Source: AP-15 sp963812675
Lineage (GTDB): Bacteria; Pseudomonadota; Alphaproteobacteria; ATCC43930; CGMCC-115725
Assembly: GCA_963812675.1 (NCBI GenBank)
Contig: CAWEWR010000013.1
Coordinates: 1 to 64,000 of the forward strand
Reading direction: 5' to 3'
Length of the DNA stretch: 64,000 nucleotides
Shown: positions 53,401 to 61,468 of the stretch, piece by piece
Layout: each line of letters starts with the position of its first letter
Numbering within the stretch: position 1 is the first letter of the stretch
Notes under the pieces: generated by a model
Database searches by the model: none
What the model saw: only the letters and a program-made list of their open reading frames with translations
What the model was told of the DNA's origin: nothing
Position numbers and translations under genes: made by a program

Positions 53401-53972
53401 TCGCCGCAGCCCGCACTGACGGCAGCGAGGAGGCGGCCCGTGAGGATTGGAGCCCCCAGATCACGATCGGCACGCCGGTGCTCATCCCGGAAAGTTATGT
53501 CCCCGATCTCGGCGTGCAACTCGGCCTCTACCGCCGCATTGCCGGGCTCACCGACCGCCGCGAGATCGACGGCTTCGCCGCCGAGCTGATCGACCGCTTC
53601 GGGACGCTCCCAGCCGAAGTCGAGAACCTACTCGAGATCATCGCGATCAAGCGCTATTGCCGCGAAGCCGGCATCGAAAAACTCGAAGCCGGCCCAAAGG
53701 GCGCGGTCATCTCATTGCGCGACAACCGTTTCGCCAACCCCGCGGGCCTCGTCGACCTGATCCAGCGCAACACCGGCACCCTAAAGCTCCGCCCGGACCA
53801 GAAGATCCTCTATCAGCGCAACTGGGACGACGCCAAAGCCCGCCTCACCGGCGCCGCCAAACTGGTGCAAGCCCTCGCCAAAATCGCCCGCGCCTGGACG
53901 CCGGAAGCCGAAACCCAATTACCGAATCCTGGCCCCACGTTGGCTCAGCCGAGAGTAGCGCGGAGGGCTTGA
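50343..53972 (+). CDS. mfd: Transcription-repair coupling factor Mfd
   Basis: This is a ~1209-residue ATP-dependent translocase that removes stalled RNA polymerase and recruits UvrA. The UvrB-like N-terminus shows TFPAWDCLPYDRVSP and IRGGIVDLFPAGAAEPLRLD. The RNA polymerase-binding domain (LTPGDLVVHDDHGIGRYEAL, YAGDDKLFVPVENIEVL) precedes the RecG-like motor: CGDVGFGKTEVALRAAF, LLIVDEEQHFGV, TATPIPRTLQLALSG, LLLSTNIIESGLDIP, LYQLRGRIGRS. A TRCF domain closes it. The only sensible start is TTG at 50343, overlapping the sdhE stop. The first ~25 residues (SPPLSRTAGEGAERSEAGEG) come from a repeat, so the native start was probably altered. Confidence 0.95.
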   Translation: MKTCASPPLSRTAGEGAERSEAGEGGPGRITALAVSLAQRLRAVTLFGAPDGYDAAAIGSLVKGQWLHVCRDDGRMARFAAALAFFHPEIEALTFPAWDCLPYDRVSPNGEIVSRRIDTLTRLATAPPDKLVVLTTVNALVQRVPPRQLFDGRVLTLRTGGRVGLDRLQSFFLNNGYIRTDTVRESGEFAIRGGIVDLFPAGAAEPLRLDFFGDTLESVRSFDPLSQRSTGKLDEAVLRPVSEVLLDDDTVRRFRSRYREQFGATGTDDPLYESVSAGRRYPGMEHWLPLYYERLETLFDYLPGAGISLDYQAEEVRGHRLEAIGDSYAARHNVTPAARAGAPIYRPIRPDQLYLDRREWPAALHDRPVVQLSPFAADSSDGEAFDAGARSARSFAAERADPNIVLFEAVRDYLEAERHSGRKAVVAAFSLGSADRLLTVLRERGVSDLRRIADGRELETLPGSAVGLAVLPVEQGFATDDLVLLGEQDILGDRLARTSRRRRSLDQFITEATALTPGDLVVHDDHGIGRYEALETIDVAGAPHDCVRVLYAGDDKLFVPVENIEVLSRFGSEDAGVQLDRLGGVAWQSRKARVKKRIRDIAGELIRVAAERQLHPGDVVQPPEGIYEEFAACFPYPETEDQLNAIADTFADMASGKPMDRLICGDVGFGKTEVALRAAFIAAMAGSQVAIVVPTTLLSRQHYRSFTERFAGLPLRIAQLSRLVPAKVAREAKKELADGRLDIVIGTHALLAKDVRFAHLGLLIVDEEQHFGVAQKEKLKQLKADVHVLTLTATPIPRTLQLALSGVREMSLIATPPVDRLAVRTFVMPYDPVTIREAIMRERDRGGQIFYVVPRIADLDDVRERLRESVPEIKYAVAHGRMAPSELEDVMSAFDERAFDLLLSTNIIESGLDIPSANTMVVHRADMFGLAQLYQLRGRIGRSKLRGYAYLTLPEKKKLAPTAQRRLEVMQTLDTLGAGFQLASHDLDIRGAGNLLGDEQSGHIREVGIELYQHMLEEAVAAARTDGSEEAAREDWSPQITIGTPVLIPESYVPDLGVQLGLYRRIAGLTDRREIDGFAAELIDRFGTLPAEVENLLEIIAIKRYCREAGIEKLEAGPKGAVISLRDNRFANPAGLVDLIQRNTGTLKLRPDQKILYQRNWDDAKARLTGAAKLVQALAKIARAWTPEAETQLPNPGPTLAQPRVARRA

Positions 53973-54037
53973 GAAAGACAAAGCAAGGTCGAGGGGTATG
54001 AGTATGAGCACCTGACGCGATTCCGGATTGTGGTTAA

Positions 54038-54907
54038 TCACGCGCGCTGAGCCCGGTACCAGTCGAGGATCTCCTCGCCGGTCCAGAACAGCACGTCGCG
54101 ATAGGCGCGGATGTGGGCGAGGGCCGCGCGGAAGTATTTCAGCCGGTGCGGCGCGCCCATGATGTAGGGGTGCACCACCAGCGCCATGATTCGGGCCGAG
54201 CGCGCTGCGTCACGGTAGAGCTGTTCGAACTGGTCGACCGCCCGGTCATAATATTCGCTGGCTTTGTGATGCTGGATCAGCATCATCGCGACATCGTTGC
54301 ATTCCTGCGTGTACGGGATACCGACAATCGGCCTGGTCCGGGTCTTCAGCAAAACGGGCTGATCGTCGAGCACCCAGTCACAGACATATTCATAGCCTTC
54401 TTCGACCAACAGGTCGGGGGTTTCCCAGGTCTCGGTGAGGCCGGGGCCAAGCCAGCCGCGCGGGTTCTTGCCGGTGAAATCGCGGATCGCCGCGGCGGTC
54501 TTGCGGATATCGTCGCGCTCGTCGGCAACCTTTTGCATGCTCTTCTGCGTGAAGCCGTGGCCGATGAATTCCCAACCGCGCTCCAGCGCGGCGCGGGCAA
54601 TCGGCTCGTACCGCCCGATTGCCGATCCGTTTACCGCGAGCACGGCGCGGATCCGATGCTCGTCGATCGCCTCGAGCATGCGCCAGAAGCCGACCCGGTT
54701 GCCGTATTCGTGCCACGCCCAGTTCGGGATGTCCGGCATCGGCGCCCCGCCGGCCGGCGGGGTCAGCACCGTCCGCGGCATTGGTTGCGCGGGGTCCCAT
54801 TCTTCGACATTGACGATGACCCAGATCGCGAGCCGTGCCCCATCGGGCAGCGAAAGCTTTGGCCGCTGCGAAATGGCCGAAAAGTCGAGACGTTCGGTCG
54901 GCAGCAT
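54038..54907 (-). CDS. Polysaccharide deacetylase-family protein (PuuE-like)
   Basis: This is a 289-residue NodB-fold protein. Blocks are VIVNVEEWDPAQPM, IPNWAWHEYGNRVGFWRML, WEFIGHGFTQKSM, GWLGPGLTETWETPDLLVEE, MLIQHHKASEYYD and LVVHPYIMGAPHRLKYF. This matches the PuuE/allantoinase-type branch rather than classical chitin deacetylases, so the substrate could be a ureide or amide. ATG at 54907 overlaps the upstream gene's stop (ATGA). It is a tandem paralogue of the 54907-55784 gene. Confidence 0.85.
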   Translation of the reverse strand: MLPTERLDFSAISQRPKLSLPDGARLAIWVIVNVEEWDPAQPMPRTVLTPPAGGAPMPDIPNWAWHEYGNRVGFWRMLEAIDEHRIRAVLAVNGSAIGRYEPIARAALERGWEFIGHGFTQKSMQKVADERDDIRKTAAAIRDFTGKNPRGWLGPGLTETWETPDLLVEEGYEYVCDWVLDDQPVLLKTRTRPIVGIPYTQECNDVAMMLIQHHKASEYYDRAVDQFEQLYRDAARSARIMALVVHPYIMGAPHRLKYFRAALAHIRAYRDVLFWTGEEILDWYRAQRA

Positions 54908-55784
54908 CACTGGTTTCCTCTCGCGGTCATGTACCAATCGAGGATCTCGGCGCCGTTCCAGTGCAATACGCCGGCAAAACGGTTGATGTGGTCGTAGACG
55001 GCTTCGAGGTATTTGATGCGGTGCGGCTGGCCGCTGATGTAGGGGTGGATCGCGATAGCCATGACCTTCGCGCGCTCGGCGCCCTCGCGGTAGAGCCGCT
55101 CGAAGCTGTCGATGCAGCGCTGCGTGAAATAGGCAAACTCATGGTGCTGAACGAGCATCATCGGGATGTCGTTGAGCTCGACTGAATAGGGCAAGGTGAC
55201 GAGCGGGCCGTGCGCGGTGCGGATTTCCGTCGGCTCGTCGTCATAGACCCAATCGCCGATGTATTTGACGCCCGCCGCGGCGAGCAGGTCCGGCGTGTCC
55301 TCGGTCTCGGTCAAGCCCGGCCCGAGCCAGCCGACCGGCCGCCTCCCGGCGAACCGCTCGAGCATGCCGAGCGATTGATTGATCATCGCGAACTGGTCGT
55401 CGACCTGGTGGATCGGCATCTGCTCCCAGGCGTGGCCCATGAACTCCCAGCCGGCGTCGCGCGCCGCCCGCGCGACCCGCTCGTATTCCTCGCAAACCCG
55501 CGCATTGATCGACAGGGTCGGGCGGATCGCGAGCCGCGCGCGAACAGCTCGAAAAAGCGCCACACGCCGACCCGCATTCCGTATTCGTGCCAGGCCCAGT
55601 TCGGCACGTCCGGCAGCAATAGCTGGCCGGTCGGCGCCGGCAATACCTGCCGCGCCATCGGCCGCGCGATGTCCCAGAATTCGAGGTTGACGATGGTCCA
55701 AAGGACGAGCCGGGCGCGGTTTGGCAAGAGCAGCGGCGGCCGATCGACGATCGCCGAATAGGCGCAGCGTTCACGCGGGATCAT
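54907..55784 (-). CDS. Polysaccharide deacetylase-family protein, frameshifted
   Basis: A tandem paralogue of the preceding gene. From ATG at 55784 (MIPRERCAYSAIVDRPPLLL) through VPNWAWHEYGMRVGVWRFFE it is in one frame. After ELFAR the homology continues in another frame as ARLAIRPTLSINARVCEEYE to the ending ILDWYMTARGNQ at 54907. The break is in an alternating GC run at 55534-55542, consistent with a 2-base expansion (or 1-base loss), a slippage-prone site. Corrected length is ~291 residues. Either a real lesion or a sequencing error. Confidence 0.8.
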
Positions 55785-55964
55785 GATGACCTCCCGATCG
55801 TTATCAATCGAAGCATAATCCTTTTGGGTGGCGCGGCGATTGGCCACCCGGTGCGATCCTGCAAACCAGCGCTGCAAAGTCTACATTCCAGAAATGCAGC
55901 ACGCGGCTTCACCTTCGGACGCAGCGGCCGCAGGCGGGAAAGGCGGGCCAGAACAGGGGAGCCG

Positions 55965-56417
55965 ATGAGAGCACAAAATTTCCGCGGCAACGTCTTTGTC
56001 GCGAATTTGCCGCCGGAGATCTCCGACGAGCAATTGGCCGAGGCTTTTGACGCTTTCGGGATTGTCTTGAGCGCTACGGTGGCCCACGATCCAGAAACCG
56101 GAAAACGGCTGCGCTACGGGTTTGTCGACATCGCGACCGAGCGCGCAGCAAAGCTCGCGGTTGCATCGATGAACGGCGCAGCAATCGACGGATACAACCT
56201 CGATGTGCGGATCAGCGAGCGTCCGGCGACTGCCAAAAAGCCGCGGGCCGCCGCTCCCCGAACCGCCGGTGTGCCGCAACGCTCGCCGCGCCGCGTGATG
56301 CCGCCGCCCGATGATGATGGCGACGAAAGGCCGGGCGCCTTCACTCCGCGCCCGCAACCGAGAAAGCAGCCGACATTTCAGGTGGAGCGTCGCGCGCTGC
56401 CGCGCCGGTCCGGTTAG
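55965..56417 (+). CDS. RNA-recognition-motif (RRM) protein
   Basis: This is a 150-residue protein. Residues ~9-85 are a single RRM: NVFVANLPPEISDEQLAEAF (RNP2), GKRLRYGFVDIATERAA (RNP1) and LAVASMNGAAIDGYNLDV. The C-terminal ~65 residues are basic and Pro/Arg-rich (KKPRAAAPRTAG, RRVMPPPDDDGDERPG). Single-RRM proteins with such tails are common RNA-binding, often cold-induced, proteins in bacteria. ATG at 55965 has AGGGGA 5 bases upstream. It is divergent from the frameshifted deacetylase gene. Confidence 0.9.
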   Translation: MRAQNFRGNVFVANLPPEISDEQLAEAFDAFGIVLSATVAHDPETGKRLRYGFVDIATERAAKLAVASMNGAAIDGYNLDVRISERPATAKKPRAAAPRTAGVPQRSPRRVMPPPDDDGDERPGAFTPRPQPRKQPTFQVERRALPRRSG

Positions 56418-56476
56418 CCCGACCACCCTCAACGCACCCCGAGGGCACCGGCATTCGGCTCGCCGTTCAGCCAGCG

Positions 56477-57100
56477 CTATTGGTTGGACCAGCTAATCGG
56501 CGCGTAATGGCCGTTCTTGCCGGAATTGTCCCAGCGCATTCCGTGATCCGTAAAGGTGCTGCCCGGCCCGCCGAGCGCGAGCGCCAGCTTGTCGGGCGCG
56601 ACCGGATGGCCGGTTGCCGCCCAGATTTCCTCGTTCTCGCGCAGGCTCGGCAGCGGCGCGACCGACATATTCATGACCCCCGGAATCTCGGCCGAGCGTG
56701 TCTTACCGGTAATCTGGTAGATTATCGGCACCTTTTGTACGCCGAGATTGGTAGCGATCAGCGGGGCGAAGGCCGCCATCGGTCCGCCCTCCGCACCGCC
56801 GAAGACGGCCCCCAGCGCCGCTGTCTGCTCGTCGTTGGCGCGCTCGTCGATGTAGATGGCAATCGTCCAGTTGCCGTCCGCCATCGGCCCGGGAGTGTGC
56901 GCGATCAGTGCGAGGTTGAGCCCGTCGAGCGCCAGCGTGCCGTAGCTGCCCTTATCGACGTGAAAGGCGAGCGCGACGTCGCATACTCCCTCGGTCGGGC
57001 GCGAGGTCAGCGGCGGCGCCGGCGAAATCAGGCACGGACAGACGACGCTGCAGTTGCAGTTTTCAAAATAATCTCCCGAAAGCTGCCAATTTGTAGCCAT
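56477..57100 (-). CDS. DUF1326 protein, copy 1
   Basis: This is a 207-residue protein of the DUF1326 family. The N-terminus MATNWQLSGDYFENCNCSVV continues to CPCL, giving a C-x-C-x4-C-x-C cluster that could bind a metal. ALDGLNLALIAHTPGPMADG and the C-terminal NGHYAPISWSN are family hallmarks. It is last in a minus-strand set with DUF2182 and a second DUF1326 gene. No signal peptide; function unknown. ATG at 57100 gives the expected N-terminus. Confidence 0.88.
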   Translation of the reverse strand: MATNWQLSGDYFENCNCSVVCPCLISPAPPLTSRPTEGVCDVALAFHVDKGSYGTLALDGLNLALIAHTPGPMADGNWTIAIYIDERANDEQTAALGAVFGGAEGGPMAAFAPLIATNLGVQKVPIIYQITGKTRSAEIPGVMNMSVAPLPSLRENEEIWAATGHPVAPDKLALALGGPGSTFTDHGMRWDNSGKNGHYAPISWSNQ

Positions 57101-57119
57101 GCGCTCTCCCGCCACGAGG

Positions 57120-57896
57120 TCAAGCCAGAAACATAAGGTAGAACCCGAACCCCAGCATCGCAACGCCGCCGGCGCGCGCAATCCACTGTCCGGCCGGAAA
57201 CAGCTTTTCGACGAAGACGAAGACGGTGATCGCGGCCATCCATACGAGGCTCATGATGCCGGCCGCGAATAAGAGCGCCATCAAAAACCAGCAGCAGCCG
57301 AGACAATAAAGCCCGTGCTCCACCCCCATCCGCATTGCGCCCGCGGCACCGTCCCGCCAATGGTTGAGGACGAAATCGAAGGGCGAGCGGCAATGCGTCA
57401 GGCAGACCGATTTCAATGGCGTGAGCTGATATATGCCGGCGGCAATGACGACGACGGCGCTCAATACTGGGACGAGCCTTCCCGTCGCGGGCGCAATCAG
57501 CGCGGCGCGTTCGAGGCCCCAATCCGCGAAGGTCGCAAAGACGCCGAACAGTCCCCAGGCGATCAGATAACCCGAGGTGAACACCATCGTCGGAACAAAA
57601 GATTGCCCGCGCTGGCGCTTGTGGCGGTTGATCGACGCAAAGATCAGGATCATCGGTGCGGCGCTGGGCAGCATCATGCCCGGCATCATCGCCCACCAGA
57701 TCGCCATGTTCAGGGCGAAATCGCTGGCGGTCCAAGGTGTGAATATGGCTGGCATGGCGATGTCCGCCATCCCCTCCATCGCACCCATTTGCCGATAGAC
57801 GTAGAGCCAGGAGAGCGCGGTCACCGCGGCGAGAGCCAACCAGATCACAACGCGGTCGAGCAGCAGCACCGCGACGGAGTTGCCGCGGTTCGCCAA
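57120..57896 (-). CDS. DUF2182 multi-pass membrane protein
   Basis: This is a 258-residue protein with six to seven hydrophobic segments. Conserved DUF2182 features are WWAMMPGMMLPSAAPMILIF, YQLTPLKSVCLTHCRSPF and GVEHGLYCLGCCWFLM, rich in Met, His and Cys positioned in or near membrane helices, as expected for a metal handler. It lies between two DUF1326 genes (19 and 27 bases away), so the three proteins are likely co-produced. Metal binding is inferred, not shown. Confidence 0.88.
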   Translation of the reverse strand: MANRGNSVAVLLLDRVVIWLALAAVTALSWLYVYRQMGAMEGMADIAMPAIFTPWTASDFALNMAIWWAMMPGMMLPSAAPMILIFASINRHKRQRGQSFVPTMVFTSGYLIAWGLFGVFATFADWGLERAALIAPATGRLVPVLSAVVVIAAGIYQLTPLKSVCLTHCRSPFDFVLNHWRDGAAGAMRMGVEHGLYCLGCCWFLMALLFAAGIMSLVWMAAITVFVFVEKLFPAGQWIARAGGVAMLGFGFYLMFLA

Positions 57897-57923
57897 ACTG
57901 GCGGCAGGCGGGCTAGTCAGCGC

Positions 57924-58547
57924 TCAGGCCGCCCAGCTGAAGGGCGCGAAATGGCCGTTATTGCCTTTCCCCTGGAGATCGAGGTCGAGGCCAAAGCCGT
58001 GCACATGGATCTCTTTCGCGCGCGCCAGGGCTAGGCGGCGGCCTGCAGGGTGCGCCGTGTTGTCGATGTAGAAGGGCTCGCCGCTGCGGTTGCGCGAGGC
58101 GACGCCTTCGATTTCGAAAGACAAAACGTCGGGGATCACCGTCGAGCGCTTCAGCCCTGCCAGATCGAACCCAATGGGCTTGTAGGCGATGCCGCGGAAA
58201 TCGCTGACCAGGTTTTCGCGAATGAAGGCGGGCGGGCCGCCCGCCTGCCCGCCGACGATCGCAGCGAGCGCTCGGCGTTGCGCGTCATCCGCGCGCTCGT
58301 CGACAACGCCGGCGAAGACCCAGTTGCCGTCGGCCATGACTTTGCCCGAGCGGATCACCAGTGCGAACTTCAACCCGTCGAGCGCGATATCTCCGCAGCT
58401 TCCGGCATCGATGCGAAACACCAGCCCCGCCGTACAGTGGTCGTACGTCACCGGCGCCTGCGGGTTCGTGTAGATGCACGGGCACAGGTAATCGCAATTG
58501 CAGCTCTCCATATACTCGCCGCGCATCGTCCATTTCTGCTCTGCCAT
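57924..58547 (-). CDS. DUF1326 protein, copy 2
   Basis: This is a 207-residue protein starting MAEQKWTMRGEYMESCNC, then DYLCPCIYTNP: the same C-x-C-x4-C-x-C cluster as copy 1. ALDGLKFALVIRSGKVMADG and the ending NGHFAPFSWAA match the family. Copies 1 and 2 are clearly paralogous yet differ through the middle, suggesting separate partners rather than recent duplication. First gene of the three-gene set; ATG at 58547. Confidence 0.88.
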   Translation of the reverse strand: MAEQKWTMRGEYMESCNCDYLCPCIYTNPQAPVTYDHCTAGLVFRIDAGSCGDIALDGLKFALVIRSGKVMADGNWVFAGVVDERADDAQRRALAAIVGGQAGGPPAFIRENLVSDFRGIAYKPIGFDLAGLKRSTVIPDVLSFEIEGVASRNRSGEPFYIDNTAHPAGRRLALARAKEIHVHGFGLDLDLQGKGNNGHFAPFSWAA

Positions 58548-58591
58548 GATGCCGCCCTCGACTGAGGTGTTATCCGATCAATAACCCGCCA

Positions 58592-58645
58592 CACCGGCGA
58601 AGGCCGGTGCCCATTTCGGAGATGGGTCCCGGCCTGCGCCGGGAT
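58592..58645. repeat. Dispersed element of three successive hairpins
   Basis: Three adjacent palindromes: CACCGGC/GCCGGTG, CCCAT/ATGGG and TCCCGGC/GCCGGGA. The element lies between the DUF1326 and metallo-beta-lactamase-fold genes, 11 bases beyond the latter's stop, and could end its transcription. Confidence 0.65.
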
Positions 58646-58656
58646 GGCGAAAGGGA

Positions 58657-59526
58657 TCAAGCTATTTGCCGCCTCTTTTCCAAAATGCGCTGGTGGAGGT
58701 TGTGCACGATCATCCCGGTCAGCCTTTCGTCATGGATGAAGAGACGCTGGCCGATGGGGTAGGGGTCCTGTCTGGTGACCTCGAGCGGCTCTTTCAGGAT
58801 CTCGTCGGGGCTGAGGCCGCGGTCGACGAACCGCTCGATATACCCGACCCAGTTCTCGACGATCTGGCCCTGCTCCTTCAGGTAGGCCTTGGTGCAGGGC
58901 TCGCCGTGCCCGGGGATGATCGTCTCGACGTCCAGCGCCTCGATACTCTGCAATGCCGCGAGCCACTCCCACGGGTCGCATTCCTGCAGCCAGCTGCGGC
59001 ATTTGTGGAAAACGTTGTCGCCGGTGAACACGACCCCTTCTTCCGGCACATGGACCGAGGTCTGTGGCGCCGTGTGGCCGGGCATATGGATGATGTTGAA
59101 GGTGTGATTGCCGACATGCAAGGTCAGCGCGTCGGTAAAGGTCAGGGTCGGCGGGTTCGCCGCCGGGTAGTCCGGATGCCCGACCAGGAAGACGCTGTCG
59201 GGGTCGGTTTCCTTGAAGCGCTCGCGTTTCTCCTCGAGCGACCCGAACGCGTAGAGGTAGCGCTCGAAGCATTCCTGCAACTTGACCTGCCCGACGACCT
59301 TGATGTTCGTGAAATAAGCGTTGCCCGAGATGTGGTCGCCATGCGGCTCGGTGTTGATCAGATAACGGATCGGCGCCTTGTCCTCCATGCGCTCGCGCCA
59401 GCGCACCGCGTCGATCGGCTGCTGCGGCGAGTCGATCATGACATAGCCGTCGCTGGTCTCGACAAAGCTCGGGTTGCAGCCGGCGAAATAGACTTCGGTA
59501 AACGAGTGTGGTCCGACCCTGCGCAT
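58657..59526 (-). CDS. Metallo-beta-lactamase-fold hydrolase
   Basis: This is a 289-residue MBL-fold protein. The metal motif reads NTEPHGDHISGNAYF, where the usual HxHxDH is reduced to EPHGDH (first His replaced by Glu). HMPGHTAPQTSVHVPEEGVV, FTGDNVFHKCRSWL and IIPGHGEPC supply the other ligands. Quinoprotein-relay/SoxH-like hydrolases are the nearest type. ATG at 59526 (MRRVGPHSFTEVY) is the proper start; the frame runs open far upstream across the MFS gene but that part is noise. It is co-oriented with the MFS gene, 20 bases apart. Substrate unknown. Confidence 0.85.
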   Translation of the reverse strand: MRRVGPHSFTEVYFAGCNPSFVETSDGYVMIDSPQQPIDAVRWRERMEDKAPIRYLINTEPHGDHISGNAYFTNIKVVGQVKLQECFERYLYAFGSLEEKRERFKETDPDSVFLVGHPDYPAANPPTLTFTDALTLHVGNHTFNIIHMPGHTAPQTSVHVPEEGVVFTGDNVFHKCRSWLQECDPWEWLAALQSIEALDVETIIPGHGEPCTKAYLKEQGQIVENWVGYIERFVDRGLSPDEILKEPLEVTRQDPYPIGQRLFIHDERLTGMIVHNLHQRILEKRRQIA

Positions 59527-59546
59527 CGCCCTCTCCTCTCTGGTGA

Positions 59547-60764
59547 CTATTCCGCGGCCACCGGCACCGGCGTGTGGCGGAACCCGACCCGGGCGCCGCC
59601 GGCGCACAGCAGGCTCAATAGCAGCAGCGTGGCGACGACCACCAGCACGAGTTCGGGCCGTCCGGCATCGATGATCATCCCGTAGGGCACCGGCATAATC
59701 GCGCCGCCCAAGGACATGCCGGAGCTGACGAAGCCGAACACCTTGCCGATCTGTCCGGGCGGCGCCGCATCCTTGACCATCACATCGCGGGGCGTACGGC
59801 TCGCCCCGGTCATGATGCCAGCGACGAAAAGAACGCCGATGGTCGGCAGGTCGGCGAGCGCGACGACGTCGATCAGCAACAACAACATCGCGGCGCCGAC
59901 GGTCAGGACCACGACGAACGGCAGATGCCGGTCGGTGCGGTCGGCGACCCAGCCGCCGACCAGCACGCCGCCGATCATGCCGACCATGTAGCCGGTCAAG
60001 GCCGAAGAGGCTGCCTCGATCGCCAGGCCGTGCACCTGGTGGAGGATCGTGATAAGCCAGGATTGGATGCCCGCCCCGGCCATCGACGACACCATGAAGA
60101 ATGCGAAGAACATCAGAACCGAGCGGCTCAGCAGAAGCCCCGTACCGGAAGCCGGCGCTGCCGCGCGGCGGCGCGGCTGCCGCGCCTGATCGGTGAGGAT
60201 GCGGCTCTGCCATAGGATCGCCGCCACGACGGGAAGGCCCAGAAGACCGATGAACAGCAGCGCGCCGCGCCAACCGAGCAGCAGCATCAGCGCGGCCGTG
60301 GCCGGTGGGGCGGCGGCAAAGCCAACATGACCGGTAAAGGTGTGAAAGGCGAAGGACCGTCCTAATTTCGCCCGATCGACCGAGCCGCTGAGGATCGCGT
60401 AATCCGCCGGGTGGAAGACCGAGTTGCCGACCCCCGACAAAAATGCCAACCCGACCACCTGCCAATAGGCGGTGGCGAGCCCCATCGCCGCGATCGACAA
60501 GGTCATCAACAGGGTCCCGCCGATCAGGAACCGCCGCGCGCCGTAGCGGTCGACGACAAACCCCATCGGGGTCTGCATCACCGCCGCCGCGCCCGCCATG
60601 ACCGCCATCGCCAGCCCGAGCTCGGCGAACGATACATCGAACGCCTGCTGCCAGGCGATAAAGAGCGGCGGGAGGCAGAGCTGATAGAAATGCGACAGAA
60701 AATGCCCGGCGCCGAGCAGCGCGTTGACCCGGGCATCGCGACCGAGGGCGAACCGATAAATCAT
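59547..60764 (-). CDS. Major facilitator superfamily transporter
   Basis: This is a 405-residue protein with twelve predicted membrane helices. The MFS loop 2-3 signature appears as GFVVDRYGARRFLIGGTLL, and a counterpart as GGWVADRTDRHLPFVVVLTV. The SGVGNSVFHPADYAILSGSV stretch resembles FSR/fosmidomycin-resistance-type carriers. It precedes the MBL-fold hydrolase, so the pair may import or export and process one compound. ATG at 60764. Confidence 0.9.
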   Translation of the reverse strand: MIYRFALGRDARVNALLGAGHFLSHFYQLCLPPLFIAWQQAFDVSFAELGLAMAVMAGAAAVMQTPMGFVVDRYGARRFLIGGTLLMTLSIAAMGLATAYWQVVGLAFLSGVGNSVFHPADYAILSGSVDRAKLGRSFAFHTFTGHVGFAAAPPATAALMLLLGWRGALLFIGLLGLPVVAAILWQSRILTDQARQPRRRAAAPASGTGLLLSRSVLMFFAFFMVSSMAGAGIQSWLITILHQVHGLAIEAASSALTGYMVGMIGGVLVGGWVADRTDRHLPFVVVLTVGAAMLLLLIDVVALADLPTIGVLFVAGIMTGASRTPRDVMVKDAAPPGQIGKVFGFVSSGMSLGGAIMPVPYGMIIDAGRPELVLVVVATLLLLSLLCAGGARVGFRHTPVPVAAE

Positions 60765-60890
60765 CCGGCCATGTTGCTATAAAAAGCGGCACCCGGTCGA
60801 GCACAGAAACCGCCCGTCAGCTTTTTCGCCCTATTCTTGCTGCATCGGATAGGGTGCCCAGGTCCGGCACCGAGATGGGAGGCTTCATCA

Positions 60891-61313
60891 ATGCGAAATG
60901 CGTTCGGTGTGCGACGGCTGGCTACCCTCGGCTTGGCGCTCGTCCCGAGCACTGCGGTCGCAACCGGCCCGTTTGACGGGTCATGGACTGTGGTGGTGGC
61001 CTGCGCTCAGGCACCAGATGGAGCTAAGGCATACCGCTGGCAATTCACTGCCCAGGTGCGGGAGGGCTCGGTTCTGGGTCAATACAACCAACCCGGCAAC
61101 ATCCCTTCGGGAACGCTGCGCGGGCAAATCGGGCCCACCGGCGTTGCGCATTTGACGATGGAGGGTCTAACGGGCGATCCCGATTACAGCCTCAGTCGCG
61201 TGCTTGCCGGCTCCCCAATTCACTATACAGCGACCGCACAGTTTACAACTCGCTCCGGTACGGGAACTCGGGACCAGTCGCGCCACTGCGACTTCTCATT
61301 TTCCAAAATTTGA
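60891..61313 (+). CDS. Exported small protein, unknown function
   Basis: This is a 140-residue protein with a signal peptide (RRLATLGLALVPSTAVA, cleavage before TGPFDGSW). The mature part is a short beta-rich domain (FDGSWTVVVACAQAPDGAKA, YRWQFTAQVREGSVLGQYN, LTMEGLTGDPDYSLSR) with two cysteines (VACAQ, RHCDF). I do not recognise a named family. GGGAGG lies 8 bases before the ATG at 60891. It stands alone between the MFS and amidohydrolase genes. Confidence 0.75.
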   Translation: MRNAFGVRRLATLGLALVPSTAVATGPFDGSWTVVVACAQAPDGAKAYRWQFTAQVREGSVLGQYNQPGNIPSGTLRGQIGPTGVAHLTMEGLTGDPDYSLSRVLAGSPIHYTATAQFTTRSGTGTRDQSRHCDFSFSKI

Positions 61314-61468
61314 AGCGATCTCCGGTTTTCACACTCCCGACAGCCGGCGTGGGGCGCCCGGGGTCGCTTGACTAGCACCTTACGCGGTCCTACGGTTCGA
61401 ACCTGACGAATTGGGTCATTTTGGCGCAGCGGGCCGAACGCACTCGGCGGCAACGGAGGAGGTCTGTA

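Noticed and set aside
59527..60804. Upstream part of the long frame containing the MBL-fold hydrolase
   Set aside because: It shadows the MFS gene in another frame; the hydrolase has a clear ATG at 59526.
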